A stretch of DNA of 64,000 bases from Rhodospirillales bacterium (GCA_018432935.1 JAHDSF010000023.1:62001-126000); one strand, 5' to 3'; shown: positions 17,133 to 26,046, counted from the first letter of the stretch. Translations and numbers: made by a program. Notes: generated from the letters alone by a model not told the origin.

Positions 17133-18119
17133 ATGCGGAATGAGTATCGATCGGTCGCCTTGCTGGGCGCGGCCGCCGCTGTCGTCGTCGCTGCCGCCTT
17201 CGGCAGCCCCGCCGCCGCGCGCGACATCAAGCTCGCCCACCTCGCACCGACCGACGACACGCGACACACCTCGCTGCTCGAGTTCGCCAAGGCGGTGGAG
17301 GAGCGAACCAAGGGCGAGATCAAGATCAGGATCTACCCGAACTCGACCCTCGGCAGCGACCGCGAGGTCATCGAGCAGCAGAAGGGCGGCCTCACCGAGT
17401 TGGCGCTCAACGGCGAGGTCGTGTCGAACTTCTACAGCAAGTGGTCCGTCATCAACCTGCCCTACATGTGGCGAGACCAGGAGCACATCGAGAAGTTCCT
17501 GCAGAGCGATCTCGCGCGCCAGTGGGAGAAGGAAACGGCCGCTGCTGCCGGATTGCAGATCCTGGGTTATTACGCCCGCAGCCCACGCATTCTCGTCACC
17601 CGCAACAAGCCGGTGAAATCGATCGCCGACCTGCAGGGTCTCAAGATCCGGGTGCCCCAGATCGACGTCTACATGGACACGTGGCGGGCGTTCGGGGTGC
17701 AGCCAACCCCGATGGCGACATCCGAGTTCATGCTCGCGCTGAAGACGGGCACGGTCGACGGCATGGAGAACCCGATCGAGCTCATGTACCAGTGGAAGAT
17801 CTACGAGATCGCCAAGTACCTCTCGTATACCGAGCACATGCAGACGCGGTTGTTCCTCAGCGCATCCAAGAAATTCTTCGATTCTCTTCCCGACGACCAG
17901 AAGAAGATCCTGGTCGAGGAGGCGCAAAAATCACAGAAGGCCCATTTCCAGCGCATCATCAACCTTCATGACGAGATGGAAAAGGGGCTTCTCGCGAAGG
18001 GCATGATCATCGAGAAGAAGCCCGACATTTCCGGCTTCAAGGAAAAGGTCAAGCCCGTCCACGAAAAGTACATGAACCTGATCGGCCGCGACGCCTATGA
18101 AGCCATCCTGAAGATGTAG
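17133..18119 (+). CDS. dctP: TRAP transporter substrate-binding protein DctP
   Basis: 328-residue periplasmic binding protein of a TRAP transporter. A signal peptide covers about residues 1-30 (hydrophobic core VALLGAAAAVVVAAAF, cut after AAA). The DctP pattern includes AVEERTKGEIKIRIYPNSTL near residue 53 and LQGLKIRVPQ with its conserved Arg near residue 172, which usually contacts a substrate carboxylate. An organic-acid ligand is therefore likely. I chose the ATG at 17133 because GGAGGA lies 7 nt upstream. The frame extends to 17064 without support. It is the first gene of dctPQM-gntR-dehydrogenase. Confidence 0.93.
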   Translation: MRNEYRSVALLGAAAAVVVAAAFGSPAAARDIKLAHLAPTDDTRHTSLLEFAKAVEERTKGEIKIRIYPNSTLGSDREVIEQQKGGLTELALNGEVVSNFYSKWSVINLPYMWRDQEHIEKFLQSDLARQWEKETAAAAGLQILGYYARSPRILVTRNKPVKSIADLQGLKIRVPQIDVYMDTWRAFGVQPTPMATSEFMLALKTGTVDGMENPIELMYQWKIYEIAKYLSYTEHMQTRLFLSASKKFFDSLPDDQKKILVEEAQKSQKAHFQRIINLHDEMEKGLLAKGMIIEKKPDISGFKEKVKPVHEKYMNLIGRDAYEAILKM

Positions 18120-18125
18120 GAATGC

Positions 18126-18164
18126 GGTTGCGGGCGCCGGTCTTTCGGTCCGGTGCCCGCAACC
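18126..18164 (+). promoter_or_regulatory. Intercistronic RNA hairpin between dctP and dctQ
   Basis: A 15-bp stem with one G-U pair joins 18126-18140 to 18150-18164 around a 9-nt loop, starting 6 nt after the dctP stop. There is no T-run, so transcription can continue into dctQM. Such structures protect the upstream mRNA from 3' exonucleases or attenuate readthrough. Either would yield more binding protein than membrane subunits. Confidence 0.65.
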
Positions 18165-18194
18165 GGATGAACGGTTGTGCGGAGGGATGGTGTG

Positions 18195-18734
18195 ATGGCC
18201 GCAATGCTGAACGCTTTGCTCGGGGACAGCCGACGCGATCGCCTGTTCGTCGTCCTGTTCTGGGGGACGGTGGCAACCTTCGCAGTGATGGTGGTCTGCG
18301 CCTGGCTCCAGGTGATCTCGCGCTACGTCTTCAACTTCCCCCTCGGCTGGACCGAAGAACTGGCGCGGGTGATGATGTTCTGGTTCACCTTCCTCGCCAT
18401 CGGGGCCCTGGTCCGCCGCCGCCGGCTGATGATGGTCGACGCGTTCGTCGTCATGATGCCGCCCCGCGGCCGCATCCTTCTCTCCGGGATCATGCACGTG
18501 CTTTCCGCCCTCTGCCTTGTCTGGCTGCTGGTGCTCAGCATCCAGCTCATGGAGCTTGCGTCGGGGCAGAAGTCGACCGCTCTCGAGCTTCCCTACGCGT
18601 ACATCTACCTGAGCCTGCCGGTGGGTCTTGCCGGGGCCGTCATCTACCTCGCCGCCGTCGGCATCTTCGACCTCAGGAGGGCGATCGCCGGCGGTGCGGA
18701 TCTGGCCGACAAGCGCCAGATCGGGGATCGGTGA
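18195..18734 (+). CDS. dctQ: TRAP transporter small membrane subunit DctQ
   Basis: 179 residues with four hydrophobic helices, the usual DctQ size. The family pattern is VISRYVFNFPLGWTEELARV near residue 43 and the HVLSALCLVWLLVLSIQL helix. It pairs with DctM to form the membrane part of a sodium-dependent TRAP importer. The ATG at 18195 has GGAGGG 8 nt upstream. GTG codons at 18177 and 18192 are less likely. It begins 31 nt after the dctP-dctQ hairpin and ends 7 nt before dctM. Confidence 0.92.
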   Translation: MAAMLNALLGDSRRDRLFVVLFWGTVATFAVMVVCAWLQVISRYVFNFPLGWTEELARVMMFWFTFLAIGALVRRRRLMMVDAFVVMMPPRGRILLSGIMHVLSALCLVWLLVLSIQLMELASGQKSTALELPYAYIYLSLPVGLAGAVIYLAAVGIFDLRRAIAGGADLADKRQIGDR

Positions 18735-18741
18735 GGCAGCC

Positions 18742-20019
18742 ATGCTGTTCGTGCTCCTGCTGTTCGCCCTGTTGGCCGCCGGCGCTCCGATCGCGATCAC
18801 GCTGGTAGCGGTCGGGTTGCTCTATGTCGTCCTGGTGATCGGGATGGACCCGCTGATCGCCGCCCAGCGGGTCGCAACCGGCATCGACTCCTTTCCGCTG
18901 CTGGCGATCCCGTTCTTCATCCTGGCGGCGGAGCTGATGAACTTTGCCGGCATCACCGACCGCATCTTCCGGCTCGCCAAGAGCATGGTCGGGTCGATCC
19001 CCGGCGCCCTCGCCCATGTCAACGTGCTCGCCAGCATGATCTTTGCCGGCATGTCCGGTTCGGCGGTCGCCGACGCCGGCGGCCTCGGCAAGATCGAGAT
19101 CAAGGCGATGAAAGACGACGGCTACGACGTCGATTTCTCGGCCGCCGTGACCGCCGCTTCTTCGACCATCGGTCCGATCATCCCGCCGTCGATCTCGTTC
19201 GTCATTTTCGGCCTCACCTCCAGCGTCTCCATCAGCGGTCTGTTCGCGGGGGGGTTCATTCCCGGCGCCATGATGGGCGCGTCGCTGATGGCGCTGATCG
19301 CCTACTACGCACGGAAGCGCGGGTACGGGCGCTCGCAATCCTTCTCCGCACGAGAGCTGGTCGCCGCCCTGGGCGATTCCGTGCTCGCCCTCATGACTCC
19401 CGTCATCATCGTCGGAGGCATCCTGGGCGGCATCTTCACGCCGACCGAAGCCGGCGCTTTCGCCGTGCTGTACGCGTTCGTGCTCGGCAAGTTCGTGTAC
19501 CGATCGCTGGCCTGGAACGACGTCCCGAAGCTCATTTTCGAGACCGCGCTCACGTCGGCCAACGTGCTTTTCATCATCGCTGCGAGCGGCCTCATCGGCT
19601 GGGTGATGACGGCCGAGCAGGTGCCGGTGAGATTTGCCGAGTTCATCATCGGCATTTCGGACGCTCCCTGGGTGTTCCTGCTGCTGGTGAATGTCCTGCT
19701 GTTCGTGCTCGGCTGCTTCATGCCCTCGGCCCCGGTCATCATCATGTTGACGCCGATCCTGCTGCCGACGGCGGTCATGCTGGGTGTTCACCCCATCCAT
19801 CTCGGCGTGGTCATGGTCCTCAACCTGATGATCGGACTGATCACCCCGCCGGTCGGGCTGTGCCTGTTCGTGGTGGCCGACGTCGCCGAGTTGCCCCTGG
19901 CGCGGCTGATCCGGGCGATCCTGCCGTTCTTCGTTCCTCTGATCCTTGTCCTCTTGCTGATCACTTATGTCCCCGGGTTGGTTATGATCCTGCCTAACGC
20001 CCTCGGCTACGGGAGTTGA
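18742..20019 (+). CDS. dctM: TRAP transporter large membrane subunit DctM
   Basis: 425 residues with about 11-12 hydrophobic segments, typical for the substrate-translocating TRAP subunit. Conserved blocks include FAGMSGSAVADAGGLG near residue 97, the hairpin AASSTIGPIIPPSI near residue 138, FTPTEAGAFAVLYAF near residue 232, and NLMIGLITPPVGLCLF near residue 370. The ATG at 18742 begins at MLFVLLL; the open frame runs further upstream inside dctQ but is not coding. The stop is 1 nt before the gntR start, so the regulator is cotranscribed. Confidence 0.95.
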   Translation: MLFVLLLFALLAAGAPIAITLVAVGLLYVVLVIGMDPLIAAQRVATGIDSFPLLAIPFFILAAELMNFAGITDRIFRLAKSMVGSIPGALAHVNVLASMIFAGMSGSAVADAGGLGKIEIKAMKDDGYDVDFSAAVTAASSTIGPIIPPSISFVIFGLTSSVSISGLFAGGFIPGAMMGASLMALIAYYARKRGYGRSQSFSARELVAALGDSVLALMTPVIIVGGILGGIFTPTEAGAFAVLYAFVLGKFVYRSLAWNDVPKLIFETALTSANVLFIIAASGLIGWVMTAEQVPVRFAEFIIGISDAPWVFLLLVNVLLFVLGCFMPSAPVIIMLTPILLPTAVMLGVHPIHLGVVMVLNLMIGLITPPVGLCLFVVADVAELPLARLIRAILPFFVPLILVLLLITYVPGLVMILPNALGYGS

Positions 20020-20020
20020 C

Positions 20021-20710
20021 ATGGCAGCCGGCGCAGCACGAATCGCGGAGACGCGGCCTTCCCTCACCGAGGAAGCCTACCGCGTGGTCAAACGCGAGAT
20101 CCTGGAGAACCGCATGCCGCCGGGTTTCCAGGCCCTCGAGCCGGAGCTGGCTGCGCGTCTCGGGATGAGCCGAACGCCGGTACGCGAGGCGGTGATCCGC
20201 CTCAAGGAGGAGGGTCTGGTCGAGGTCGTCCCCCGGCGCGGCATGCGGGTGCTGCCGGTGTCGCCGGACGACATGCGGGAGATCTACCAGATCCTCACCG
20301 TCCTCGAGGCCGAGGCCGCCGCCCTGCTGGCGGCCCGCAAGCCCGGATTCGAGGAGCTGGAGCCGTTGTCGCAAAGCGTTGCCGCCATGGCCCAGGCCAT
20401 CGCGGTCGAGGACCGCGAGCGCTGGGCGGCTGCCGATGACCGGTTCCATCGCGCGCTTCTCGACCTGTGCCCGAACCGGCGGCTGTCGAATTTCGTCGCC
20501 CTGATGTTCGACCAGGCCCACCGCGCGCGCATGGTCACCCTCCACCTGCGCGAGCTGCCGGTCCGCTCGACCACCGAGCACACGCAGCTGGTCCAGGTCA
20601 TCGCAGAAGGCAATCCCGTCGAGGCGCGCCGGAACTACCGCGCCCATCGCGAGCGCGCCGTCACCGAACTGCTGGCGATCCTCGAGCGCTATCACCTGCA
20701 TCATTTGTAA
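20021..20710 (+). CDS. GntR-family regulator, FCD subfamily
   Basis: 229 residues. The N-terminal winged helix-turn-helix (LTEEAYRVVKREILENR, then LAARLGMSRTPVREAVIRL near residue 45) is standard for GntR. The all-helical C-terminal FCD ligand domain has DDRFHRALLDLCPN near residue 138 and two late histidines (TEHTQLV and YRAHRERA), which commonly bind a metal and a carboxylate effector. The gene starts 1 nt after dctM and is followed 13 nt later by the dehydrogenase. It probably represses the transporter operon through the palindrome at 17055-17072. The effector is likely the imported organic acid. Confidence 0.92.
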   Translation: MAAGAARIAETRPSLTEEAYRVVKREILENRMPPGFQALEPELAARLGMSRTPVREAVIRLKEEGLVEVVPRRGMRVLPVSPDDMREIYQILTVLEAEAAALLAARKPGFEELEPLSQSVAAMAQAIAVEDRERWAAADDRFHRALLDLCPNRRLSNFVALMFDQAHRARMVTLHLRELPVRSTTEHTQLVQVIAEGNPVEARRNYRAHRERAVTELLAILERYHLHHL

Positions 20711-20723
20711 ACGGAGCCGAAAA

Positions 20724-21824
20724 ATGGCGAAGAACTCGGAACTGCGGATCGCGGTCATGCCCGGCGACGGCATCGGTCACGAGATCATGGATGCCTGCCT
20801 CGTTCTCCTGGATACGGTCCAGGCGAAAGTCGGCGGCTACAGGCTTGCCTACAATCCGCTGCGGGCGGGGGCCGAGTTCTACCGCGAGACCGGAACCGAC
20901 ATCACCGACGAGGACTTTGCGGCCGCGGGCGATGCCGATGCCATCCTGTTCGGCGCCATGGGCCTGCCCGAGGTGCGCTTCCCCGACGGAACCGAGATCG
21001 CTCCGCACCTGAAGATGCGCGACGCCTTCGGCCTGTTCGCCGGGGTTCGCCCCTGCAAGGCGTACCCGAACACGCCGCGACGGCTGCTCGACGAACGCGC
21101 CGCCACGATCGACTTGATCGTGCTGCGGGAATCGACCGAGGGGCTGTTCTATTCGCGCGGTCGCGGCGAGGTGATCGGCGATTCCGAGGCTCGTGAAACG
21201 CTGCGCATCACCCGCGCCACCAGCGAGAAGCTGTTCGACTTCGCCTTCAACCTGGCACGCCGGCGCAAGGCCAAGGGCGGCAAGGGCATGGTGACCTGCG
21301 TCGACAAGTCGAATGTGTTCCGCGCCTTTGCCTTCTTCCGCAAGATCTTCGACGAACGGGCGAAGCTCAACCCCGACATCAAGGCCACTCACAACTACGT
21401 CGACGCCCAGGCGCTCGACCTCATCCGCCGGCCCTGGGACTTCGACGTGCTGGTGACCGAGAACATGTTCGCCGACATTCTGTCGGACCTCGGCGGCGGG
21501 CTGGTCGGTGGCATGGGCATGGCGCCCTGCGCCGAAATCGGCCTCGAGCACGCGCTGTTCCAGCCGGCTCACGGCAGCGCCCCCGACATCGCCGGCCAGA
21601 ACAAGGCCAACCCCACCGCCATGTTCCTCTCCGCCGCCATGATGCTGGATTGGCTGGGCGAGCGCCACGGCATGGACTCGATGCTCACGGCGGCCCGGCT
21701 GATCGAGAGGGCCGTCGAGCAGGGCTTCGCCTCGGGCCGCATCCGCCCGCTCGAGTTCGGGGGATCCCACGGCACCGCCGAGCACACCCGGACCATCATC
21801 GAGATCGTCGGCGAACTGCGGTAG
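20724..21824 (+). CDS. Isocitrate/isopropylmalate-family dehydrogenase (2-hydroxyacid oxidative decarboxylase)
   Basis: 366 residues of the beta-decarboxylating dehydrogenase family. It shows the N-terminal MPGDGIGHEIMD, the substrate loop LRESTEGLFYSRG near residue 136, the metal-binding DILSDLGGGLVGGMG segment near residue 253, and the NAD motif HGSAPDIAGQNKANPTA near residue 286. Housekeeping leuB or icd is possible, but the close link to a TRAP transporter and GntR regulator favours tartrate dehydrogenase, D-malate dehydrogenase or a homologue acting on the imported acid. It probably uses NAD and Mg/Mn. Confidence 0.85.
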   Translation: MAKNSELRIAVMPGDGIGHEIMDACLVLLDTVQAKVGGYRLAYNPLRAGAEFYRETGTDITDEDFAAAGDADAILFGAMGLPEVRFPDGTEIAPHLKMRDAFGLFAGVRPCKAYPNTPRRLLDERAATIDLIVLRESTEGLFYSRGRGEVIGDSEARETLRITRATSEKLFDFAFNLARRRKAKGGKGMVTCVDKSNVFRAFAFFRKIFDERAKLNPDIKATHNYVDAQALDLIRRPWDFDVLVTENMFADILSDLGGGLVGGMGMAPCAEIGLEHALFQPAHGSAPDIAGQNKANPTAMFLSAAMMLDWLGERHGMDSMLTAARLIERAVEQGFASGRIRPLEFGGSHGTAEHTRTIIEIVGELR

Positions 21825-21845
21825 CCCTCCGCCCGCGCCGGGTCG

Positions 21846-22676
21846 TCAGCCCTTGACCGCGCCGGCGGTCAGACCGGCCACGATCCGGCGCTGGAACACC
21901 AGCACCAGGAGGACGATCGGAACGGTGACCACCACCGAGGCGGCCATGATGTTGCCCCATGGCAGCTCGTAGCCGGTGGCGCCGCTCATCAGCGCGATCG
22001 CGACCGGGACCGTGCGCATCTCGTTCGACAGCGTGAAGGTGAGCGCGAACAGGAACTCGTTCCAGGCCACGACGAAGGCCAGCAGCCCGGTGGTCACCGC
22101 CGCCGGGGCCATCATCGGCAGGAAGATCCGCCACAGGATGACCCAGGGGGTCGCGCCGTCGACCAGGGCCGCCTCCTCGAGCTCGCGCGGCAGCTCGCGC
22201 ATGAAGGTGGTCAGCATCCAGACGGTGAACGGAAGCGTCAGCACGAGGTTGGCGAGCACTAGGCCCGGCAGGGTGTTGTAGAGGCCAAGGGTGCGGATCA
22301 GCTCGAACAGTCCGGACAGCACCGCGACGTGCGGAAACATCGATACCGCGAGGCAGGCGAGCAGCAGCGGCGAACGCCCGCGGAAGCGGATCCGGCCGAG
22401 CGCGTAGGCGGCGGTGAAGCCGAGAAACAGCGACAGCGCAACCACCACCGCCGCGACCGCGATCGAGTTCAGGATGTTGCGTCCGAACGGCTGGTTCCGG
22501 AACACCGCCGCGTAATTGTCGAAATCGAGCCGATCCGGCAGGTACGCCACCGTGAACAGCTCGCTGCCCGAGCGGAACGAGGTGACGATCGCGTAGTAGA
22601 ACGGAAACACCGCGAACACGACGATGGCGGCGACCAGCAGCCACAGCCCGAGGCGTCCGAGCAGGCGCCTCACCAT
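21846..22676 (-). CDS. ABC sugar-type importer permease (MalG/UgpE class)
   Basis: 276 residues with six predicted transmembrane helices. The EAA cytoplasmic loop reads EEAALVDGATPWVILWRIFLPMMAP-like near residue 181, the site that contacts the ATPase. It is the second permease of a carbohydrate-type ABC importer. The ATG at 22676 overlaps the upstream permease stop (ATGGTGA), so the two are translated together. No ATP-binding gene follows: the operon ends here, convergent with the dehydrogenase gene 21 nt away. Confidence 0.92.
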   Translation of the reverse strand: MVRRLLGRLGLWLLVAAIVVFAVFPFYYAIVTSFRSGSELFTVAYLPDRLDFDNYAAVFRNQPFGRNILNSIAVAAVVVALSLFLGFTAAYALGRIRFRGRSPLLLACLAVSMFPHVAVLSGLFELIRTLGLYNTLPGLVLANLVLTLPFTVWMLTTFMRELPRELEEAALVDGATPWVILWRIFLPMMAPAAVTTGLLAFVVAWNEFLFALTFTLSNEMRTVPVAIALMSGATGYELPWGNIMAASVVVTVPIVLLVLVFQRRIVAGLTAGAVKG

Positions 22677-23578
22677 GGCCGCTCTCCCAGACGGACCCGC
22701 CCCAGGGCGATGTACAGCACCGTCAGCACCGAGACGACGACGAAGATCAGCGTCGCCGCCGCCGAGCCGATCCCGGCCTCCTGGAAATCGATCAGCTGCA
22801 GCCGGGCGTAGACCGACATCGACATCGTCGCCGCCGAATTCGCAGTCAGCACGTAGATCAGGTCGAACACGCGCAGGGCGTCGAGGGCGCGGAAGATCAT
22901 CGCCACCATGACGACCTGCCGGATCAGCGGCAGGGTGACGCGGAAGAATACCGTCAGCGGGCCGGCGCCATCGATCCTCGCCGCCTCGAAGATCTCCCGC
23001 GGCAGCATCTGCAGGCCGGCCAGGATCAGGAGCGCCATGAACGGCGTCGTCTTCCACACGTCGACGATCACCACCGCCCACAGCGCGGTGTCGGGATCGG
23101 CGGTCCAGGCGATCGGCGACGAGATCAGACCGAGCCGCAGCAGGGCGTCGTTGAGGATGCCGAACTGGTCGTGCAGCATCCAGTTCCACATCCGCGCCGA
23201 GACCACCGTCGGAATCGCCCACGGGATCAGGATCACCGCCCTGACCAGCCCCCGGCCTCGGAACGCGGCATCGAGGACCAGGGCGACCACCATCCCCAGC
23301 ACCGTCTCGATCGACACCGAGACGACGGTGAACCACAAGGTGTTGCGCACCGACTGCCACCACAGCCGGTCCGCCAGCACCCCGAACCACTCGCCGTCAT
23401 AGTTGGCCAGGTAGTTGTCGAACCCGACGAAGCTCCCGGCCCCGCCGAGACGAGCGTCGGTGAAGCCGAACCAGACGGTACGCAGCAGTGGCCATCCCGC
23501 GACCAGCGCCAGCACGACCAGCATGGGGGCGAGCAGGAGCCAGGCGCTGCGGACCTCCGGCCGCCCCGGACCGCTCAC
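22670..23578 (-). CDS. ABC sugar-type importer permease (MalF/UgpA class)
   Basis: 302 residues with six hydrophobic helices. The EAA loop is EIFEAARIDGAGPLTVFFRV near residue 204. The N-terminal half holds SFVGFDNYL, typical of MalF/UgpA-type permeases. The GTG start at 23578 overlaps the binding-protein stop by 4 nt (GTGA), and the 3' end overlaps the second permease. It would form the heterodimeric channel with the 21846-22676 product. Confidence 0.92.
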   Translation of the reverse strand: MSGPGRPEVRSAWLLLAPMLVVLALVAGWPLLRTVWFGFTDARLGGAGSFVGFDNYLANYDGEWFGVLADRLWWQSVRNTLWFTVVSVSIETVLGMVVALVLDAAFRGRGLVRAVILIPWAIPTVVSARMWNWMLHDQFGILNDALLRLGLISSPIAWTADPDTALWAVVIVDVWKTTPFMALLILAGLQMLPREIFEAARIDGAGPLTVFFRVTLPLIRQVVMVAMIFRALDALRVFDLIYVLTANSAATMSMSVYARLQLIDFQEAGIGSAAATLIFVVVSVLTVLYIALGRVRLGERPW

Positions 23579-24846
23579 TGCGGCCAGCCGCGGCGCTTGA
23601 TCCGCTTCAGGTCACGATCCAGCGTGGCGAGCGCCTGGGCCGCCTGGGCCCGGCCGGAGAGGACACTGTGGACTGCGTTGAAGAAGGCGCTCGACACCTT
23701 GTTGTAGTCTTCGCCCGTCACCGTGGCCGGGCGTGGGACGGCGTTGGCGAAGACGTCGAACAGCTCGCCGATGAAGGGCGCGGCGCGGACTACCTCCGGA
23801 TCCTGGAACAGGGTGCGGATGGTCGGGTTGAACGAGCCGACGATGGCCCGCCGCTTCTGCTCCTCCGGACCGGTAAGGAAGCGCACGAGATCGGCCGCGG
23901 CCTCGGGGACGCGAGAGTACTTCGAGACCGCGAGCTGTTGCCCGCCGAGCGCTCCCGCATGGCGCCCCTCCGGTCCGCCCTTCGGCAGCGGGGCGACGCC
24001 CACCTTGCCCTTGACCGGACTGTCGGCGCCCTGGGCGAGGGCCCAGGCGTATGGCCAGTTGCGCATGAAGGCGGCGTTGCCGGACTGGAAGACCCCGCGC
24101 GCCTCCTCCTCCTCGTAGTTCAGGACCCCGGGCGGACTGATCGCGTCGACCCACCCGGCGGCGGTCGTCAGGGCCCGCTCCGCGCGGGCGTTGTCGATGG
24201 TGATGGTGCCGCTCTGGTCGACGATGCCGCCGCCGCCGTGGGCGGCCACCCATTCGATCGCGTTGCAGGTCAGCCCCTCGTACGCCTTGCCCTGCCAGAC
24301 GTAGCCCCAGAAGTCGGCGTCGCCGGCCTTGCGCTCGCCCTCCTGGATGATGCGGGCGGTCTCGGTCAGGTCCGCCCAGGTCTGCGGGATCGGCCGGTCG
24401 TATCGGCGCAGCAGGTCTTCGCGGAAATAGAGAAGCCCGGCATCGACGAACCACGGCATCGCGACCAGCCGGCCTTCCACCGTGTTGTTCTCGACGATGG
24501 CGGGAAAGTGGTCAGCCGGCGCATTGCCCATGCGAGGGCCGAGGTCGATGAAGTGGGCACCCAGGACACCGGGCCAGATGGCATCGATCTGGAACACGTC
24601 GACGTCGGCGGAGCCGGCCGACAGAAGCTGCTGGTACAGGGCGAGCCGCTCGGTGGCCGAGTTCGGGGTGGAGACGAACCTCACGGTGTTGCCGCTGCGC
24701 CCGGCCCAGGTCTCGGCGCCCTGCTTGCAGATCTCGAACTCGCGGCCGAGGGCACTGCAGGCGATGGCGACCTCCGCCGCCCGGGCGCAGGAAACCCCTG
24801 TCAGGAACAGCAGAATGCCGGAAAGCAGGCGAATGACCGGACGCAT
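23575..24846 (-). CDS. Extracellular solute-binding protein, family 1 (sugar ABC importer)
   Basis: 423 residues. A signal peptide spans about residues 1-22 (LLSGILLFLTGVSCARA). The mature protein has the family 1 pattern: STPNSATERLALYQQLL near residue 55, DVFQIDAIWPGVL near residue 80, YFREDLLRRYDRPIPQTW near residue 142, and FMRNWPYAWALAQG near residue 260. The closest type by eye is the trehalose/maltose/sucrose ThuE-like group. I chose the ATG at 24846 because GGAGGA precedes it. The frame stays open to 25128 through non-coding sequence. It is first in the binding protein-permease-permease operon. Confidence 0.92.
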   Translation of the reverse strand: MRPVIRLLSGILLFLTGVSCARAAEVAIACSALGREFEICKQGAETWAGRSGNTVRFVSTPNSATERLALYQQLLSAGSADVDVFQIDAIWPGVLGAHFIDLGPRMGNAPADHFPAIVENNTVEGRLVAMPWFVDAGLLYFREDLLRRYDRPIPQTWADLTETARIIQEGERKAGDADFWGYVWQGKAYEGLTCNAIEWVAAHGGGGIVDQSGTITIDNARAERALTTAAGWVDAISPPGVLNYEEEEARGVFQSGNAAFMRNWPYAWALAQGADSPVKGKVGVAPLPKGGPEGRHAGALGGQQLAVSKYSRVPEAAADLVRFLTGPEEQKRRAIVGSFNPTIRTLFQDPEVVRAAPFIGELFDVFANAVPRPATVTGEDYNKVSSAFFNAVHSVLSGRAQAAQALATLDRDLKRIKRRGWPQ

Positions 24847-25030
24847 GGCTTCCTCCCAATCTGTCGCAGCTCTGGGCGATCCTGCGAGGCGCAGGGTGGC
24901 GTCCGCCGACGCAGGTACAATCGATATGGGAATCCGGGCGCCGCGATGGCACCCACGGCAAGGGGCGTGGCCGCGGCCAGGGACCGGAACGACACTGCGG
25001 AATGCGGTCAGAAATCTTTGGGGTCGCGGG

Positions 25031-25957
25031 TCAGCCCCCCGGCCTTTTCCCGGCGGCCAGAACTTGCGGGTAATGTGATGACGCGAGGAGCGCGGACCTG
25101 ATCGCGCTGATGGCCGGCGATGAGGCAAGGACCGCCTTGCAGACCAGCCCGATCTCGATCTCCCAGAACGCGTGCGGCACGGGAAGCTTCACCAGCCCCT
25201 CGCTCACCGCCCGCGGCAACATCATCTCGCCTATGATCGCAAAGTGGTCAGTGGCCATGAGCATGCCGAACATGATCGCCATCGAGCTCGTCTGGACCGC
25301 AGGACGAAGGGCCTCGGCCCGCGGTCCGAGAGCACGGAGCGCCCGCTTCTCGAATTCCCGGTCCTCGAGGAAGCCGACCCGGCCGTAGGCCGCCAGGGTC
25401 TCGACCGTTCCTCCGATTGCAGCGAGGGGGTGATCGGCTCTTCCGATGGCAACCATTCTGCTCCTGTAAAGGGGAAGGCTGACCATGGTCTTGGGAAGTG
25501 GCTCTTCGGGCAGGGCGGTCACGACGAAGTCATAGTGCTCCCGGGCAAGGCCTTCGATCAGATGGCTCGAAATCCCGGTCTCGACCTTGATGCGCAGACC
25601 GGGGTGCCTGCGGTGGAAGACCGTGATGATGGCGGGGAAAATGCTGACGGCGAGAATCGGCCCGATCCCGATGCTGAGCAGCCCCGTCGTCATCGACTGC
25701 TGCAGGTCGATGGCTGCGAAACGGGCCGCCTGGTCGATCTGGCGCGCATACTGGTACATCGTCGTCCCCGCAGGCGTCGGCTCCAGTCCTCGCGGAGTAC
25801 GATGGAAAAGCGGCATGCCGACTTGCTTCTCGAGCAGCTTCAGGCTCTTGGTCAGGGCCGGCTGAGAGATGTTCTTCGCCTCCGCCGCCGCGTGCATGTT
25901 CAGCGTCTGGTAAAGGGCGAGGAAGTTTTCGAGGTGGCGCGAAACGAGGAGCCGCAT
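25031..25957 (-). CDS. LysR-type transcriptional regulator
   Basis: 308 residues. The N-terminal winged helix has ALYQTLNMHAAAEAKNISQPALTKSLKLLEKQ spread over residues 14-45, and LFHRTPRGLEPTPAG follows, a standard LTTR DNA-binding domain. The rest is a periplasmic-binding-like effector domain. It is transcribed divergently from the sulfatase-TTT transporter operon, with 89 nt between starts. That gap holds an inverted repeat at 25960-25980. It most likely activates that operon in response to the transported acid or a sulfated precursor. Confidence 0.92.
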   Translation of the reverse strand: MRLLVSRHLENFLALYQTLNMHAAAEAKNISQPALTKSLKLLEKQVGMPLFHRTPRGLEPTPAGTTMYQYARQIDQAARFAAIDLQQSMTTGLLSIGIGPILAVSIFPAIITVFHRRHPGLRIKVETGISSHLIEGLAREHYDFVVTALPEEPLPKTMVSLPLYRSRMVAIGRADHPLAAIGGTVETLAAYGRVGFLEDREFEKRALRALGPRAEALRPAVQTSSMAIMFGMLMATDHFAIIGEMMLPRAVSEGLVKLPVPHAFWEIEIGLVCKAVLASSPAISAIRSALLASSHYPQVLAAGKRPGG

Positions 25958-25959
25958 TC

Positions 25960-25980
25960 CCGATAGCCTTTTCTTATCGG
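25960..25980. promoter_or_regulatory. Inverted repeat in the LysR/sulfatase intergenic region
   Basis: CCGATA (25960-25965) and TATCGG (25975-25980) form a perfect inverted repeat with a 9-nt spacer, starting 3 nt upstream of the lysR ATG. It fits the size of an LTTR recognition site. A TATTAT at 25996-26001 could be the -10 of the divergent sulfatase operon, which would place the site just upstream of its -35 region, a normal activator position. Confidence 0.5.
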
Positions 25981-26046
25981 ATAGCTACCAGGAGGTATTA
26001 TCATTTATTGGGGGTCCGCACGAGTATCCGTGCGCAGGAGGAGATC

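Noticed and set aside
20724..21824. Housekeeping leuB assignment
   Set aside because: No leuC/leuD neighbours; linkage to a TRAP transporter and GntR regulator favours a catabolic dehydrogenase.
23612..24454. 280-codon second minus-strand frame inside the ABC binding-protein gene
   Set aside because: Same strand but another frame of the binding-protein gene; product is Arg/Pro-rich without domain features.
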